Origin: Macrotrachela quadricornifera
Taxonomy: Eukaryota; Rotifera; Eurotatoria; Philodinida; Philodinidae
Length of the DNA stretch: 64,000 nucleotides
Reading direction: 5' to 3'
Assembly (NCBI GenBank): GCA_022393335.1
Contig: JAJEKB010021019.1
Span: 108,187 to 172,186 of the forward strand
Below, one piece after another: positions 15,501 to 30,500 of the stretch. The translations under genes were made by a program, and so were the position numbers. Each line of letters opens with the position of its first letter. Position 1 is the stretch's first letter. A model generated the notes under the pieces. The model ran no database searches. It worked only from the letters and a program-made list of their open reading frames with translations, and was not told the DNA's origin.

Positions 15501-18500
15501 TTCTCAACTCATATTGATGTGTGTTCATAGAAATACGAAACAGTTGTTGGTCATCGTGGGACACAGTTGAGTGGTGGTGAAAAGCAGCGCGTCTGTTTGG
15601 CTCGGGCACTTGTACGTTGTGCACCTATTCTTCTGCTAGATGAGGCCACAAGCGCATTAGATACTCGATCAGAAGCAATTGTACAACAAGCACTTGATAA
15701 AATATGCCGTGGTAAGTCATTTGTTTACTTCTTTTCTATTTAAACAAAGACAAGTATTTATGACAGATGCTCATCGAACTACTTTAATGATTACACATCG
15801 CTTATCAACAGCACGCAATGCTGATCGTATTATTGTAATGGAAAAGGGCATGATGGTTGAACAGGGAACACATCAAGAGTTAAAGGCTATTGAAAAAGGA
15901 GTATATGCAACCATGATTGCTCGTCAACAGACAAATGTTGATGGCAAAGATACGGTTGAAGATAAAGGTGAGCAACAACGTACTTTATCAATGACCAGTA
16001 CCAGTAAATCGTCACATTGGAAACACAAAGATTTAAAGGATGATCAAAGCGAAGAAGAATCCGCTCAAGTAAATATAAGAGAAAACAAAATAACAGGAAC
16101 TAACTTTCAAAAAGCATATGCATTAAGTACTACTATTCTATCGCTATGCTGCAGATAGAAACCATTTTTGCAATAAGTTTTTTTCAATTAAATTAAAAAA
16201 CGAAAACAATGCCTGTCAATTAGAACTGAATGCTTAAAATTAGATTCATAGAAGAAATTTATTCGGTTAAGATTAACTAAACAAATTTGATCACTTCTAT
16301 TATATATTTCTATAGTTATAAATAAAGAGAGAGAGAGAGAGTAAAACTAATTGAGATTAATTAATATCCATTTTAAGACAAGATAAGTAATATAGTTTCA
16401 TAATTTTCGATTGAGATAATGTTTAATCCTTTGAGGTTGGGATTATTTTTATATAGCAAAAGTTTGTGTAATTAGAAATTAATGTATATTTTACAAGAAT
16501 AACATGAGATATATTATTCGAAACGTATTTAAAGTGTGATAGTCCCCAAAATATTCAATAAGGTACAACCCTACATCACATTGAATAGATTTGTACGAGT
16601 ATCTCTTCTTGCCTTGGCTCTTTTTATGTTATTAACACAAACATAGCATTTTCTCCTTGGATTTGTTTGAGTTACTGTTGATGGAATATACGAAGAAAAA
16701 TGTCATGCTGTGAGTCAGAATGAACTTTCAGAAGATAGTCAATCAATTGAACTTTGCACCTGACTATCGTACTTTCTAATAATTTCTCGAATCAACTGTA
16801 GTTGATAAGTAGCCAAACGAAGATTGACGCTTTTTTTTTAGTTTATATAAAACATATACATTATAAATTGTAAGGTCAAACAAACGAAAAAAGAGTGTTT
16901 TTGTACTAACGGGTTGATCGAAAGTTTTGAGACAAAATGTTTGCTCATTTTTGGTCCACTTGAAAGTATTTCTGACGAGTTGACACCTTTGGATTAGAAC
17001 CAGAATTTTGTGCTCTTTCTGAATATGGGCTTAGAAATTCTACATCATTTTTTGTTCGAGAGTGGTGAAGGAGTCTTCGAAAGGTTTGAAAAATTCATTG
17101 GGACAAAACGTGTAAGCCAGAATTTTTGAGCACATTGTTTGTGCATTTTGGCCTGCTTGAAAGTATTTTAAACGAGTCAAAAGATATAGGTTAGAATCAG
17201 AATTTTGTGCTCTTTCTAAATATGGACTTAGAAGTTTTGTATCTGTTTTTGTTCAAGAGCAACGAAAGAATCTTTGCAAGGCGTGAAAAACTAATTTGGA
17301 CGAGGCACAATCAGGTTTTAGCTAACTCATTTACGCCCCCTCCCTCCGGAAAGATGCTAAAAATTACCAGACACGCTAGTTTTGTAGAGCGAACACTTCT
17401 TTACAAAATGTCATATTGAATTAAGTTGTAGCTTTTACACAAGTGAAGTTATATGTATTTTGTCAGGAACTCCTTGTAACGTAAAATGCCTTTTGATCAA
17501 AAAGTCGATTTCTCAAAAATGAGGGTGTAGGAAAAACGAAAATTGAGGTGCCTTGTCTAACAACTAAAACAACTCAAATAGCACATTTTGTAGAGCAGAT
17601 TTTACTCTACCCACTGGTAGAGTAATAAAGGTTTCGACTATTGGTTTCAAATCTCAATAGTTAAAATATAAAAAAGTGGGAAAAAATTTTTTGTCCAAAC
17701 TAATTTTTTAAGCCTTTCAAAGATTTCCTCACCACTCTTGATCAAAAACTGACACGAAATTTCTAAGCCCATATTCAGAAAGAGCACAAAATTCTAGTTC
17801 TAATCTATAGGTTTCGACTCGTCTGAAACACTTTCAAGTGGACCAAAAATGAGCAAACATTTTGTCTCAAAACTTTCGATCAACCCGTGATTTTATCGAT
17901 CGATGGGTACACTCTGAGAAACTTATTTGCATATCGCATTTGTCGACTAGACTACGATTTTCATTATATTCTTTTACACAAAGAGATTTCATCTTTTGTT
18001 CTTTCGTTACAAAGTATACTTTTTTGTTTGGAACTATAATTGATTCATGAAGAGTGAATAATATTCTGATTTTGCATTTATCAATCCATTGTATTGAAAA
18101 TCAATTATCCGTGTGATAAAATACATGCTCATCAGGTTTTTGTTACTCTTCAAAGACTAGTATATCAACTCTATCATTTCTAACAGTTTCACATGTTCTG
18201 GTTTTATATTTTTGAAGACAACCAAACAAAGTAGGACTCAAATAGTATTTATTTACGAACAAAGATGAGTTTTAGAACCAAAATAACCTATAAAATCGAG
18301 TGTAGAACCTGTTTTTATGGTGACAATGTATAAAGATTTTTATTCCGAATTTATGACGTTTTGATGGTATGTATTGTTTGAATTGTAAACGACCCTTCCA
18401 TAAAGCCAAGTTTCGTCAATGTAAAGGTTCTTATACGGACTGAAACAATAGAAAAAACTTGTTTTTTCTATACTCATCTCTCACTGGTTATACTTAGTAA

Positions 18501-21500
18501 AGACTATCAACAGCAACTTAATTTTGATTATTATGGAAAAAAAAGATTAGAAAGTAAAGATTTGAATTGATCTCTGATGAAAAGTTCACTAAATATAGAT
18601 GTGACAATAAGGTAATCCGTAGACCAATAATCACAAATACAATTTTTTTTCATATGAATTATCAACATAAGTGTACCTAAAAAAGTAATGTATTTCGTTA
18701 GTTGTTGTATCAGCCCATAGAACTGCATGACTTCAGTTTATTCTTGTAGAATTTGCGTGATATAAATGTGTTTCTTTAACTATAATTTCAATTAGATTTG
18801 AATTAAAAAGTAGTTCGAAGAAGTTAAGTAATCTTCCAAAAGTAAGATTTCCTACGTTTGAAGATAATCTACTATCACTTGAATTAAAAATGAACAGACG
18901 AGGATAGAAATTTCCTTTTCATCAGCTTTTCAATGTAGTAGATACGTTTTCAAACGAATTTACATATTCCTGTTCCGAATCAATATCGTGTTCATTTTCA
19001 TTATAACTTGTGTCTGATGAACAATCTTTTGGTTTAGAACCAGATTCTAAATCAGTTGTATCTTCATCAATTTCTTTGTTAGATTTCCGATAGAACATAA
19101 TGTCACTCTGTGAATAATAGATGTCAAAGAAATATAGAATATATAGAGATAAATCACGCTATTGTTTGAATAACAAGAACAAAACCATGATAAATATGTA
19201 TATATATAATGATTGCAGGAGGAAGAAGAATCTACTCAAGTGAATCCGAAAGAACGAAAGATGAGAGAAAAGATAATTCATGACATCTTTGTACAATGGC
19301 AGAAAGAAAAAAAAAATAGTATGTGTTACTCAGAAGTGGTCAACTTTTGCCCTTCGTGACCCTTTATGTAAAAAATTCACTCTATATCATTTATCAGGTA
19401 CGAGCGACTGAAAAGTCTCTTTCCTATGAATGGTATTTTTGAGCATTTTTCATAATATTAAACATTCTTAAATGATCGAGTTCTTTTTCGAGAAGTTCCG
19501 TCAACCTAATTCATACTCTAACCGATTAAATTACATGATAATTGCTAGAAATATGAGGATGCGAATCCGCGTCGCCCAGTTTAAAAGTGTTAGGGATGAA
19601 ATGAGACTTCGAGAATGCTTTATTTAGAACTCTAATCATCTGCTCGAAATCTATTTTGGTATTCCAAAACATAAGGTTAATTAAGAGTTTGTGTTTCTTT
19701 TCTAACATTAAAAGGCTCGATTGTTATCACATAGATTTGCAAAATACGAAATAATGTTCGATGTATATGAATGCGGCTCGAAATTTCAAATATTCGAGTA
19801 CATGACCTTCCATAAGTGTAAGATCAAGCTATGTAAATATGACTATTCTATCTCTATGTCAGACACAAGATGAAAAATCTCATTGCTGATTTTGGTAAAG
19901 ATCGAGGCTAGCAAAGACAGAAAATAAGAGCACCAATATTAATAGCTGTTTCGGTGGTACACCACAATTTCCTTTCCCGCTTTGTGTCCAACACATGCTG
20001 TTCACTCTGTCTCTCCCTATTATTTTATGGGCGCAGTTAGCAAGAAGTTTTGAGTCGTTATATTGCGAAAAAATGACAATATTAGATCGTTTTCTATGAA
20101 ATTTACCATCACAAATGGTTAACTATGTGAAGAAAGATCTTATTATTTTTGTATTTGTACTAGGTTGAAGATGAATTCGAAGGTCCACCGTTATCAACAT
20201 TTAAATCTGTTTGGGAAATAAGTAGATCAGCTTGGCCATGGCTCTTATGTGGCTGTATAGCATCGTCAATAACATCCTGTCGATCAATATTGTGGGCCTA
20301 TTTTCACAGTAAAATGATCATGGTATGTTATTGTTTACAAGATGCTTTCAAATAAATTAATATACTATGTAGAGCAATAAAAAAACTAGTTTCATCATTA
20401 CCAAATTTTCCTACAAAAAGTTTGAGAAAATTTTCTTCTTTTTTTATGTAATGATAGAGAAAATGATGTTCTATTTTTCTGTGCCTTTTGATAAATCTTC
20501 AACTAACATTACAATAATAAAATTTCGGTAAGAGCTGTTTTTTGTGTAATACTCTACTGATCGATGAGTCAGATTAATATGCATTGCATTTCAATTTTCA
20601 ATGACTTATTACATCATATTGTAAAACAAAATATGCCAAAAAATGCATCGTGAAAAGCTCTACAATGTTTTAAAGAGCAGTTTAACGAGTTGCGTAGAGG
20701 AAAGTGCGCGATTTCGAGAGAGTATTTCTCAAGTTAGACAAAATCAGCAAGTTTCGTTTTGATGCTAAAAGATAGAGAATTTTGTGTAGATTTTATTGAT
20801 ATGTTCTTTATAGAATAAGCATTTGCCGGTTTTTTTTGTAGCAGAAGAAATATTGAGTGACACAGAAACACTACTGTTCAGCATTTTATGGAAGTAAAAC
20901 GTCAGTTTTATTTGTTAAATAGTTTTGTATATGCTAATCAAACACACAGTTAGAAAGTGCAGAAACATGTTCATTATTGAAGTATAAAATCAAATTTTTA
21001 GATAAAAAACTTGCTATTCTAAAAACTTTACAAAAAATGACTAGTTATTGTTTTTTGGTGCCTTTTATGCGAAGGAAAATATCTCGACTTATTCATTCGC
21101 GTAGGAAACCAAATCACACATTATACAGAAGAGCATTTTGTAGAACTGGATATTCTGCATCTATTGGTATAAAAAACAACAATCTTTGTAAGTCCGAATT
21201 TGGAGATAATTGCTAAAAACAAGTACGATCTCGCTGATCGAGATCGTTGCCTTAATGTCTTGCATTTTTCGAAGGAGAAACAATCAAGTATTTAAAGCAA
21301 ACTTACCATTAGATACACCAAAGAATTCTGTATCTCGAATTACGCGAAACAAAGTTTTGAACCAAACCTTACTCAATAAAAATTGATTTGTACAACTTTC
21401 TGATTTTCTAGTTGAGCAAGTGATGTTTTTGTGGCATCTAATATTTTACTGCTACAAAAAATTGGTAAATGCTTATTTTAAAAAGAGCATATCAATAGAA

Positions 21501-24500
21501 TCTATACGAAATTTTCTCTTTTAACATCAAAACGAAAGTTGCTGGCCTTGTCTAATTTGAGAAACAGTTTATCAAAAACGGCGCTATTTCCTCTGCAGAA
21601 TCCGTTATTTTATGTCTGAAATTTAAAAAAAATGATTTTTTCAGACCAGCGAAAATTGGTCGCTCAAAATTTTGTTCATTTTGAAAGCAAAAAGTCCAAG
21701 TATAAAACAAGTGACCTCATATAAAACGTAGAGCTTTTCACGCTGCTTCTTTTGGTATAATTTGTGAAACACCATCTGAAAGAATGTTGAAGTGTATAGG
21801 GATAAAAATTTCGACCCCTCCCCCCCACAGATCGTGACCAATAGTCTAGTGCAGCATCATAGATCGAGATAAATAGTCTTGTGAGGCTAATATACAACAT
21901 GAGAAATGCAGTTCAAAACCTGTCACATATGGCGACATGCGTCTTCAAGGACTATTAGAAGTCATGTATAAACTAAGTCTAGTTAAAATATTTTTGAAGT
22001 ATTTCCTTGTGCGAGTTCGATGCTGCAAAGAAAGGAATAATCGCCAAGTATATTCGAATATACATCAAACACGGCTTTGAAGTAATTAGTAACAATAGAT
22101 ACATTGTATATCGTGTTTCACATTTTTAATCCCATCAGGAATTGCACGAACAGCTTTTGTTTTTTAATACAACTTATTAAATGTTTGAACATTGAATGTG
22201 CTTCACTCCTTAGTTAAGTTTTACACAAAAACAGTTCTTATCGAATTTTTTTTATTATGATATTAGTTGAAGAACAATGAAATAGTACAGAAAAATAGAG
22301 CTTCGTTTCTCCTATTACTACATAAAAAAAGAAAATTTCTTCAAATTTTTTGTAAGAATATTTAGCAATGACGACAGTACTTTTGGATTGTCATAAATAG
22401 GACAGATCTGATTGGTATAGCACTACAATCTTGAGAAATATTGGTACAGAACTGGTACTAGCCAATATTTTTCCTAGTGAACCGATCAAAACAATGTAAC
22501 ACTGTTCACACGATGTTCAATAAGTTCTTCTAAGTAACACTTTCAGCACTTTTCTAAGCGGTCAGTTGATATAAATCATTTTCCGCGTTCCGCATAGCCA
22601 TACATTAGTCATTTTCACATGGAGAAGGTTTAAGTTCACACAAATAAAAAAAATTTTCTCCAAAACAAAAAGTGTACTAATGACAGATTATGAAGCCTGT
22701 TGCAAATTCTAAGATCCTTTATTGATCAGTGACATGCTCCTTATTTTCCATCTGAGAAGCGTTAAAAAAAAGGGTTTTTTGACTAATTTCATCGAAAAAC
22801 TTTAGTCTTGAATTCTGTTATATTTAATATTTTTGTCTGAAAAATAAATAGAATTTCCAATGTCATTCTCTTGCGAGAATGAAACTGTCTCTGTATTACC
22901 CGTGGATTAGGAACAAAGAAGCGCGCTTATCGTGATAATTAAAAATTTTAACATCGCAAAAGATGAAACTTCATAACGATTGAAATTCCATAACGGACAG
23001 TATTTACAGATTTCTTTTAATTAATGTAGTTATACTTGTTAAAAAATGAATTGATATTCTGAAAGTTTGCGGGAAACTGAAGAATTTTATAGAAAGTATT
23101 TATCTATATGTGACTTCATTGTGTACTAAAATGCTTAACTCTCAACTCATCTTAAAAAAATTTCCATTTTTTGAATTTCTGTAACGCCCAATATTTGTTA
23201 AATAACTTAGTCGTAGGTAGAGAGAGATTGATGAAATTTTTACTGATAATAGATCTCATCGATTCCTATCTGTAATAAAAATTTCAGAAAGTTTACGTTT
23301 ATTCTTGAGAGATTACAGATGTTGCAGTATGAAAAAGAGAAATTTCCTAATGCGTAGCCATGCCGTGCTAGAATCATTGAAATATCGGTATAAGTTAAAC
23401 AAATCAGTGACGGCAATAGCTGGCTATTCATGGTATTCAACAATAGAAAAAAGGAAAACTTCGAACGTCTTTCTGTGTGATACTACACATATAATATTAC
23501 TTACAAAATATGCAAAAAAGCCGCATGAGAACTGTTTCATTTCGAAGATGTTTTGATAGAGAAAAAAAAAGTTTGCGAAAAACGCATAGAAACCTGTAGA
23601 TTTTGACCGAATAGAACGATGATTTATTTGCTAAACAGTAAGATGTAAAAAGATAAGTATGGAAGTAATTGTCTTGAACAATAGATCTGAGGCGTTCTAT
23701 ACGAAGCATGTATCCAACAATTTACTTGGATCGTAATTTTCCAAGATGATGACTTCAAGAGTAAGTTTGCATTCAATGATATCTGTCAAAAGAATGTTCT
23801 TCATTTCTTCAAAATTGAAAATTGCTAGCAATCGATGTTTCTCAGTTATCAAGTTTATAGTCATCTTCCTTCAATTCTAGTGCATACAATAATTATTTGT
23901 GTGAGTTAGAGACTGTAATGATTATGAAATTTCGACAACATTCGATTTAAATCCTTATCACGTTAAATCATTAAAGCATCTGTATTTTCCTGATGACAAT
24001 TACTATCATATCACTACAGAATTTACCTCCCGTTCAAGATTATTTACCATTATCATAAGCATTTTCCTAATGGAAAAAAATTGTTTACTTTCGTTTTGAT
24101 CTGATATAAATTTCCTGACCGCTTTCATCCCAAAGATAAAGAGCATCGCTCTATCAGGCCGTTAAATATCACAACAGGCTTTCTAGTATTAAGGTTGATT
24201 TACTAAAAATGAGATCAAAAAATAGCGCTTGAAAATGAGCATCTTTTGTAGCAGAACCTGATTTTGATAATGAACGAAGATTTGTATATTTTGGTCATGT
24301 GTCGATCTCAATAAGATATCTCATTCATATATGAATCATACGATCAACTGTTTTCTATTTCAATGGATTACATACATTTAAACTTCGTTTTAATGTATAT
24401 AGAATCAGGGGGGGGGGGGGGAGCAAGACTGCATCGTCTTCTACTTGTACTTAACTTACACTTCACTTTTATTTCAGTCATATTTTCACTACACTTCAAT

Positions 24501-27500
24501 CAAAACTTTGAAGTACGAAGCTTCCTTTTTTTCCTCCTTGATATAAGGTGCACCAAAAATACCAGATACGGTATATTGATTACAACATTTATTTTTTTGT
24601 AAATATTTCAGCGGAGATCAATTGAAAAATCTTGATTATTTTTTAAAAGATGTGCTGAGAAAAGCTCTATAAAAACTGTGAGATCATATCCCTACTGACT
24701 TGTATTGATGATATCTTCTATATTCAATATGAATAGGTCATATGATGGCCCAATGTCCCATTGTCTTAAAGATTTGGAAGACGTTTCTTCTTTTCTCATA
24801 TGACCTTGTTCATGCAGTCTTTGTAGAGCTTTTGATAGCGCATATTTTGAAAAAAAATCATAAGCTAAATTGAAATATTTTGAAAATAATACAAAGTCTT
24901 CCAAATCTTCAAGACGATGAGACATTGCACCATTATATGACCTATTCAAATTGAATATGGAAGATATCATCAGCACAAGTTAGTATGAATTTTTTCTCAT
25001 AGTTTTTGTGGCGCTTTCTACAGCACATTTTTCATACAAAAGAATCAAGATTATACGATTGACCTCTGCTGGAATACTTCCAAAAAATAAATGTTGCAGT
25101 CATTATGACACATTCTGTAGCACAACAAATTAGTTTTTCGATTGTTTTTCTTTGAACATGTTTAGTTAGATCTTACATTTATACAACGCATACTAGAAAA
25201 TTACTACGCCACAATACTGATCATATACTGTATCTTTGACCTGTAGCATATAGTATACGTTGTATAAAATTAAAATTTCAGGAGTGTACCGAGGCACTCA
25301 GAACAGGAAGCATAATATTGATAGTCAGGACCAAGGTTTCCAATTAGGATGGGGATGCGAATTCTGCTCCCGAAAATTGAAAAAGTGTTCAACTTTCTGC
25401 GAAAACTTATACAGTTGAGTGGTGAAGTCTGACAAAAACCTCATTTTTAAGTTCTTATTATTCTTTTGTAGCAAAAAATCAAATAAAAACGCTTTCTGTG
25501 AATAAGATTACGGTGAAAGTCTGTAATTTCAATGATACTTGTTAGATATCTACCAGAAAGCATATAAAGGCATTTTCTGAAAGCTTTTTCTCCTTGCACT
25601 ATTAAAAGCAATCGGAAGCACTGGTCAGCGCTGACCCGATCGTTCGAAGTTTGAAAACAACATAAAAATATCTTTTTCTCTTTGATGCTTGTTCGAAATT
25701 TGATTTTACTTTTCAGCCTTTTGAGACGAAAAATCGATTTCGTGTGAATCAAAAAAAAAGTATGTCGTTACTTTAACGCTGAAGGTGTTCACATCACCGA
25801 CTATTGATCAAAAGCATGCTTCTTGGATAGCAGAATCAACCGAAATTTTTGAGAATTTAATTTTAAATATGAAAAAAAGATTACTGTGTGTGGAAATCAT
25901 TTTACTTACCAAAGACAAATGTTTTATCAACGAAAATTAAATATTATGTTTGTGCAAAAAACGAAGTTCTTAAAACGTAAAAAGCGTCATAACATGCGAC
26001 CAGAGCTGAAAAACAACAGATTTGTTTTGATTTATTATGATTTTATAACGATTAGTTTTTCGTGAGGCAAAACAATTTCGATTTTACTTTTAATCTGTTT
26101 GAGAAAGACTTTATTTTATGTTTGTTTTATTTTCGAAAAAGCTAGCGAATTCCCACTGTATATTCGTCTTTCAATCTTTTATAATTGGTAAAAATCAAAA
26201 AATCTCAGCTATTGAGAAAGAGGAGGAAGTTATACCCCCAAGACTAGTTTCTTCCAATTGAGCTAACCTTGAGTATACCTTTTACTCGCACTATCCTTGA
26301 GGAAAATCTTCAAAGGCAAAGGACATTTTCTAAGCAGGTTCTGGAACTAGGCGGACGTACTATAGGTAAATTTCAGAAGCAAAGGCGTTATGTCCCACTT
26401 GCTCCCTTTCTCCGTGGATAGCTCCTGGAAAGCACCAATACGACTGAATAATTTCCAATAAAGCACGCTTCAAAAGCTTTTTGATTGAAGTAAAAGCGAA
26501 TGTAGTCCAAAATAAAGTTGACCTATGGAGAAGATAAAAAGAGACGATATTGTATTTATTGTGCAAATACAAAACGTTTTATTGTACAGAAAACTAGATG
26601 AATACGTCTAGTACAGTTTAAACGTGTCACACAACAAAGAAGTTACTGGTGATAAAGATTCGTTCTGAATTTTTTTGTAAGAATTAATAAAATAGTTTAA
26701 ATGAGCAAGCATTTAAGAAGAGTGTTTTTCTATCATACTTTTACCTTCTGATAAATCGCTAAGATTTGCAATATATATTTTATAATCCACAGTATTGAAA
26801 ACCGATAAAATATAGAGAATTACTACATTTTAAATTCACAGAGCAAGAGGGAATGTGACATTTGTAAATTTCAAAAATAGAGAGCGTCACGTCACCTTAA
26901 ACCTCCTTCGCTCAATCGGTAAGCCTCTGGTAAAATCTAACTAAATATGTACAAAGAAAAAATAATTTGTTCTGCTATTTTTGGCGCATCCTATACATAT
27001 TAAAACTAAGTTTAATTGTATGTATTCTATTGAGTTAGAGAGCATTTGATCGAATGGTTCGCACCTAAATGAGATATCTTATTGAGGTGGGCACATGACC
27101 AAAATATACGAATTTTCATTCATTATCGAAATCAAGTTCTGTCGCAAAAGATGCTTAATTTCAAGTGTTTTTTCATTTCATTTGTAGCAGATCAAACTTA
27201 GTTTTAGGAAGCTTATCGTTCTGACTAACATGTCTGAATATTGTAATTAGTTATGTCATTATTCTCCTAAAAAATGGTCATTTTCGCTGACTTAATTATA
27301 TAGGGCCTTGGTGAAACGACAAATGCTGCTCGATTTCACAGTTTGTTGATTGTTTCTTATTGGTTTTTTGCAATCGGTATCTTTTTGTGTGGGTCATGTT
27401 GGCTTACTGTAAGTTGCATACAAAATCATTTTTGCGACATTTTTCTAAACATTGGTATAGCATTTTTTCTTCGGTCAAGCCTCCATTAAGCTCATCGAGC

Positions 27501-30500
27501 AATTGCGTCTGCGAACTTTTGCGACGTTACTCAAACAAGAAGTAGGTTGGTTCGATCGTAAAGAGAATAATCCAGGTCGTCTCTCGGAATTATTGGAAAA
27601 TGATGCGGTTACAATAGAAAGTGTAAGTGTACATTGCTATTGAGCCTCGTCCATGTCATTTCTGTTCATAGACCATTGGTACTGTTTTGGTCACTATTGT
27701 GGAGGTCATAGCCACACTTGCAGGAGGCTTGCTTTTTTTACTTATCATTTGTCCTTGGGAAATGATATTAGCTTTTCTTGCTGTTTCTGTAATCTTGACA
27801 ACCGTCTGCTTGTTATACACCGCAACATCTAAATGCATCACGAAGAAAAAACGCTGTGTTTTAGAAGATCTCAATATGGTAAGTATAACATTGTTTATCG
27901 GTCTGGTTTCATGAGTTATAATCATTGCAGATGGCTATAGAATCAATACAGAATATTCGCACCGTGTTTGAACTCAGTAGGCAAAAGAGCTTCGGCGATC
28001 GATATGCAACGCTTATTAATGAAGCCAAGAAGTATGGAGCCCTGTGCACAAATGGTACACCTGTTGTCTTATTTGTTTCTCTAATCTACTTCTAGAATTC
28101 CAATCAAATATATTCCTGTGATCGGAGCATTCTGCGCTTTTGAACTGTCGCGAGGCTTCTTCGTACTGCTAATACCAATGATTGCATTATACCCTCTAGC
28201 GCCCAAAAGATACATGAGTCCCGAGCAACTGATTCTGTAAGTACTGTATTGAAATATTTTCCATTAAACTCTAGTCTTTATGTAAATGTATCTAATATAG
28301 GATTATGTCATTTGGAAGTTTCATAAATCAGATTTATACCCTTCTGTACATTGCGTGAGTATATTAATTATTACACTAACAGTAATAAGCGTTTCTCATT
28401 TGTAATCAGCCGTAATGCTTTCACCAAGACTATCTCACCAAATTGACAAGGATGTATAAGAAAAAAACAAGATTATCTCTAAAACTATCATTATCTTCAG
28501 ATATTTTATCTTTTGTTTTCATGGATCAGAATATGGTGCTATCGAATCCGGTGAATCATTAATCAGTTACTTGATGCTCTAAGAGTTATTATAGAAATGT
28601 ATCGCAGTAAATTCCATTTTCAATAAACCAATCAAATCGAATAGAAATAGTGACCAATTTCATTTGATATATCTGTTTTTGAAGATAAAACTGTTAAGAC
28701 AAATCAATTTAAAAGTTAATTCTGCAAAAAAAAAAATTGGTAAGGCTAGATAAGTATCTATATATCGAAATCTGATGTAGAGAAGAAGATTTATATTAAA
28801 AAGATGTTAGAGCCATACATCTCTCTAATCAAAATCAATGATGGACGTTATTTTCATAATTTTCATCTATATTCCTGTCATTGTGTATGAAATTTATTTG
28901 TACAGGTTCGTTTGTGACTCTGTAACTATTGACAAATTTTTAACCAATGAGAGAAAGTTTCCACATGCTACACACCGTTTCATAGAGCTCAGTGAGTACA
29001 ACAGCTCGTGTTAAGAGCTTATTTGAGTATTGAAATTTTAAGAAACTATTTTATCTTCTAAGAGAGTAGTATGAATTTCACCCATTTAATGTTTATAATC
29101 TATATGTGAAAACGATGTATTTCGTGTATTTTTTGTGCGAATTATCATTTCAATTAGCGCCATTTGCAGCTACTTTTAACAAAATAAAACTAATACTAAG
29201 CGATTCGATAAACTCTCACAGATTGAAACATAAACGTGCATACGTTTTTTCATTAGTTAAAATGGAAAGCTTTCATAAACAGGTTTCACAATGGTTTTAA
29301 TTTTTTGGAAAATATTTAATGAGTCTGTGTTTGCAATAGCAATGGTACTCGAAATATTTGAAATAAAGACAGTCATAAGCTTTGTTTTTAAGCGCAACGT
29401 AGCAATATGTCTAGACGAATATGATTTTTTTAGTTGAAAAGTCTAAAAGCGTTGAAGGGATAATATTTGCAAAATCCAAGCGTCATGACAAGGAAGAAAT
29501 GACAGATTCTATACTTCTTAGATCCCTTTGAGATTTTCTGAATCTCGATCGTAATCAGAATCCATCTGTTAAAATTAATTAAATATATACTTTCAAGATA
29601 AGGCAATCTAATGAAAGGATTAGCTTTGAAGCTTAACAATAGCAATAAGTCTCTGCATTCTTAAAACTGCCGGTGAAACCTTGAATAGGAATCGTTTTTT
29701 GCTCAAAACAAGTAGTTGCTGACTGAACTAGTAAACAATTCAATGCTCTTATGCAATGATATGAGCAGTAACTTAATTACTTTCAAGTCATAAATATTTT
29801 CACGAGCGGCAACCATGTTATCAATCGAAAGCTTGGATGAAGAAGATTTTTATCGATCCTCTGTTCATGACTTATTTCAAATACATCTGAAATTTTGATA
29901 TAGATCTTTCAACAATTGGTTTACTTGCTTAAGCCATGTGTCTAAACTTGAATACCACAGTTAACAGTGGTTATACTACTAAAAGAATGATGAATCTTAG
30001 ACTGATTGATACTTTTTGCATTGTTTGATTATCATTTGAAAAGCATAGATATTACATGAGGAAAATATTTATTTTCATATGTTAATGCTGCTTCGCTACT
30101 TCATGATTAGATATATTGCAGATTTCGTCTGCTTATTGCATAGACCAATAACCAGCAATCCTTTCTTATTGTTAATCCTTCGACATAAAAGAAAACTCCT
30201 ATAAGTATTGAGCAATTTTATTTCCATTAAGTCGATTATATCTTACAGTACATGATAAAAATTGTTATTATGGGATAATAACACGTCTATTAAGCAAGAA
30301 ATATGTCAAGAATAGGCTTTGATTCAGTTACTTTATAATAGTTAATATAAAGCAAAAAGTTATTATCAGTATATAACTTGTGAATGTCGCGAACAAATTA
30401 CTCATTGCTTGAGCTTTGATTTGCATTTTAGTACACTGATATAACAGCCTGTTTGAAAATACATGACTTAGTTACTGTCATAATTTTATGCATTTTCTGA

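Noticed and set aside
16069..16158. Read-through of exon 9 to a stop, giving a half-size ABC protein
   Set aside because: A phase-0 donor at 16069 joins perfectly to TMD2 exons downstream, and the extension shows no family similarity; read-through is kept only as a possibility.
26224..26290. tRNA-like box A (TAGCTCAATTGG on the minus strand) and a second one near 26901-26940 on the plus strand
   Set aside because: Neither can be folded into a cloverleaf: no acceptor stem pairing and no proper T-arm or GGTTCRANTCC box. At most these are old tRNA-derived fragments.
28055..28056. Alternative donor for ABCB exon 14
   Set aside because: It leaves phase 1 and gives a stop soon after the start of exon 15; the donor at 28044 keeps the frame.
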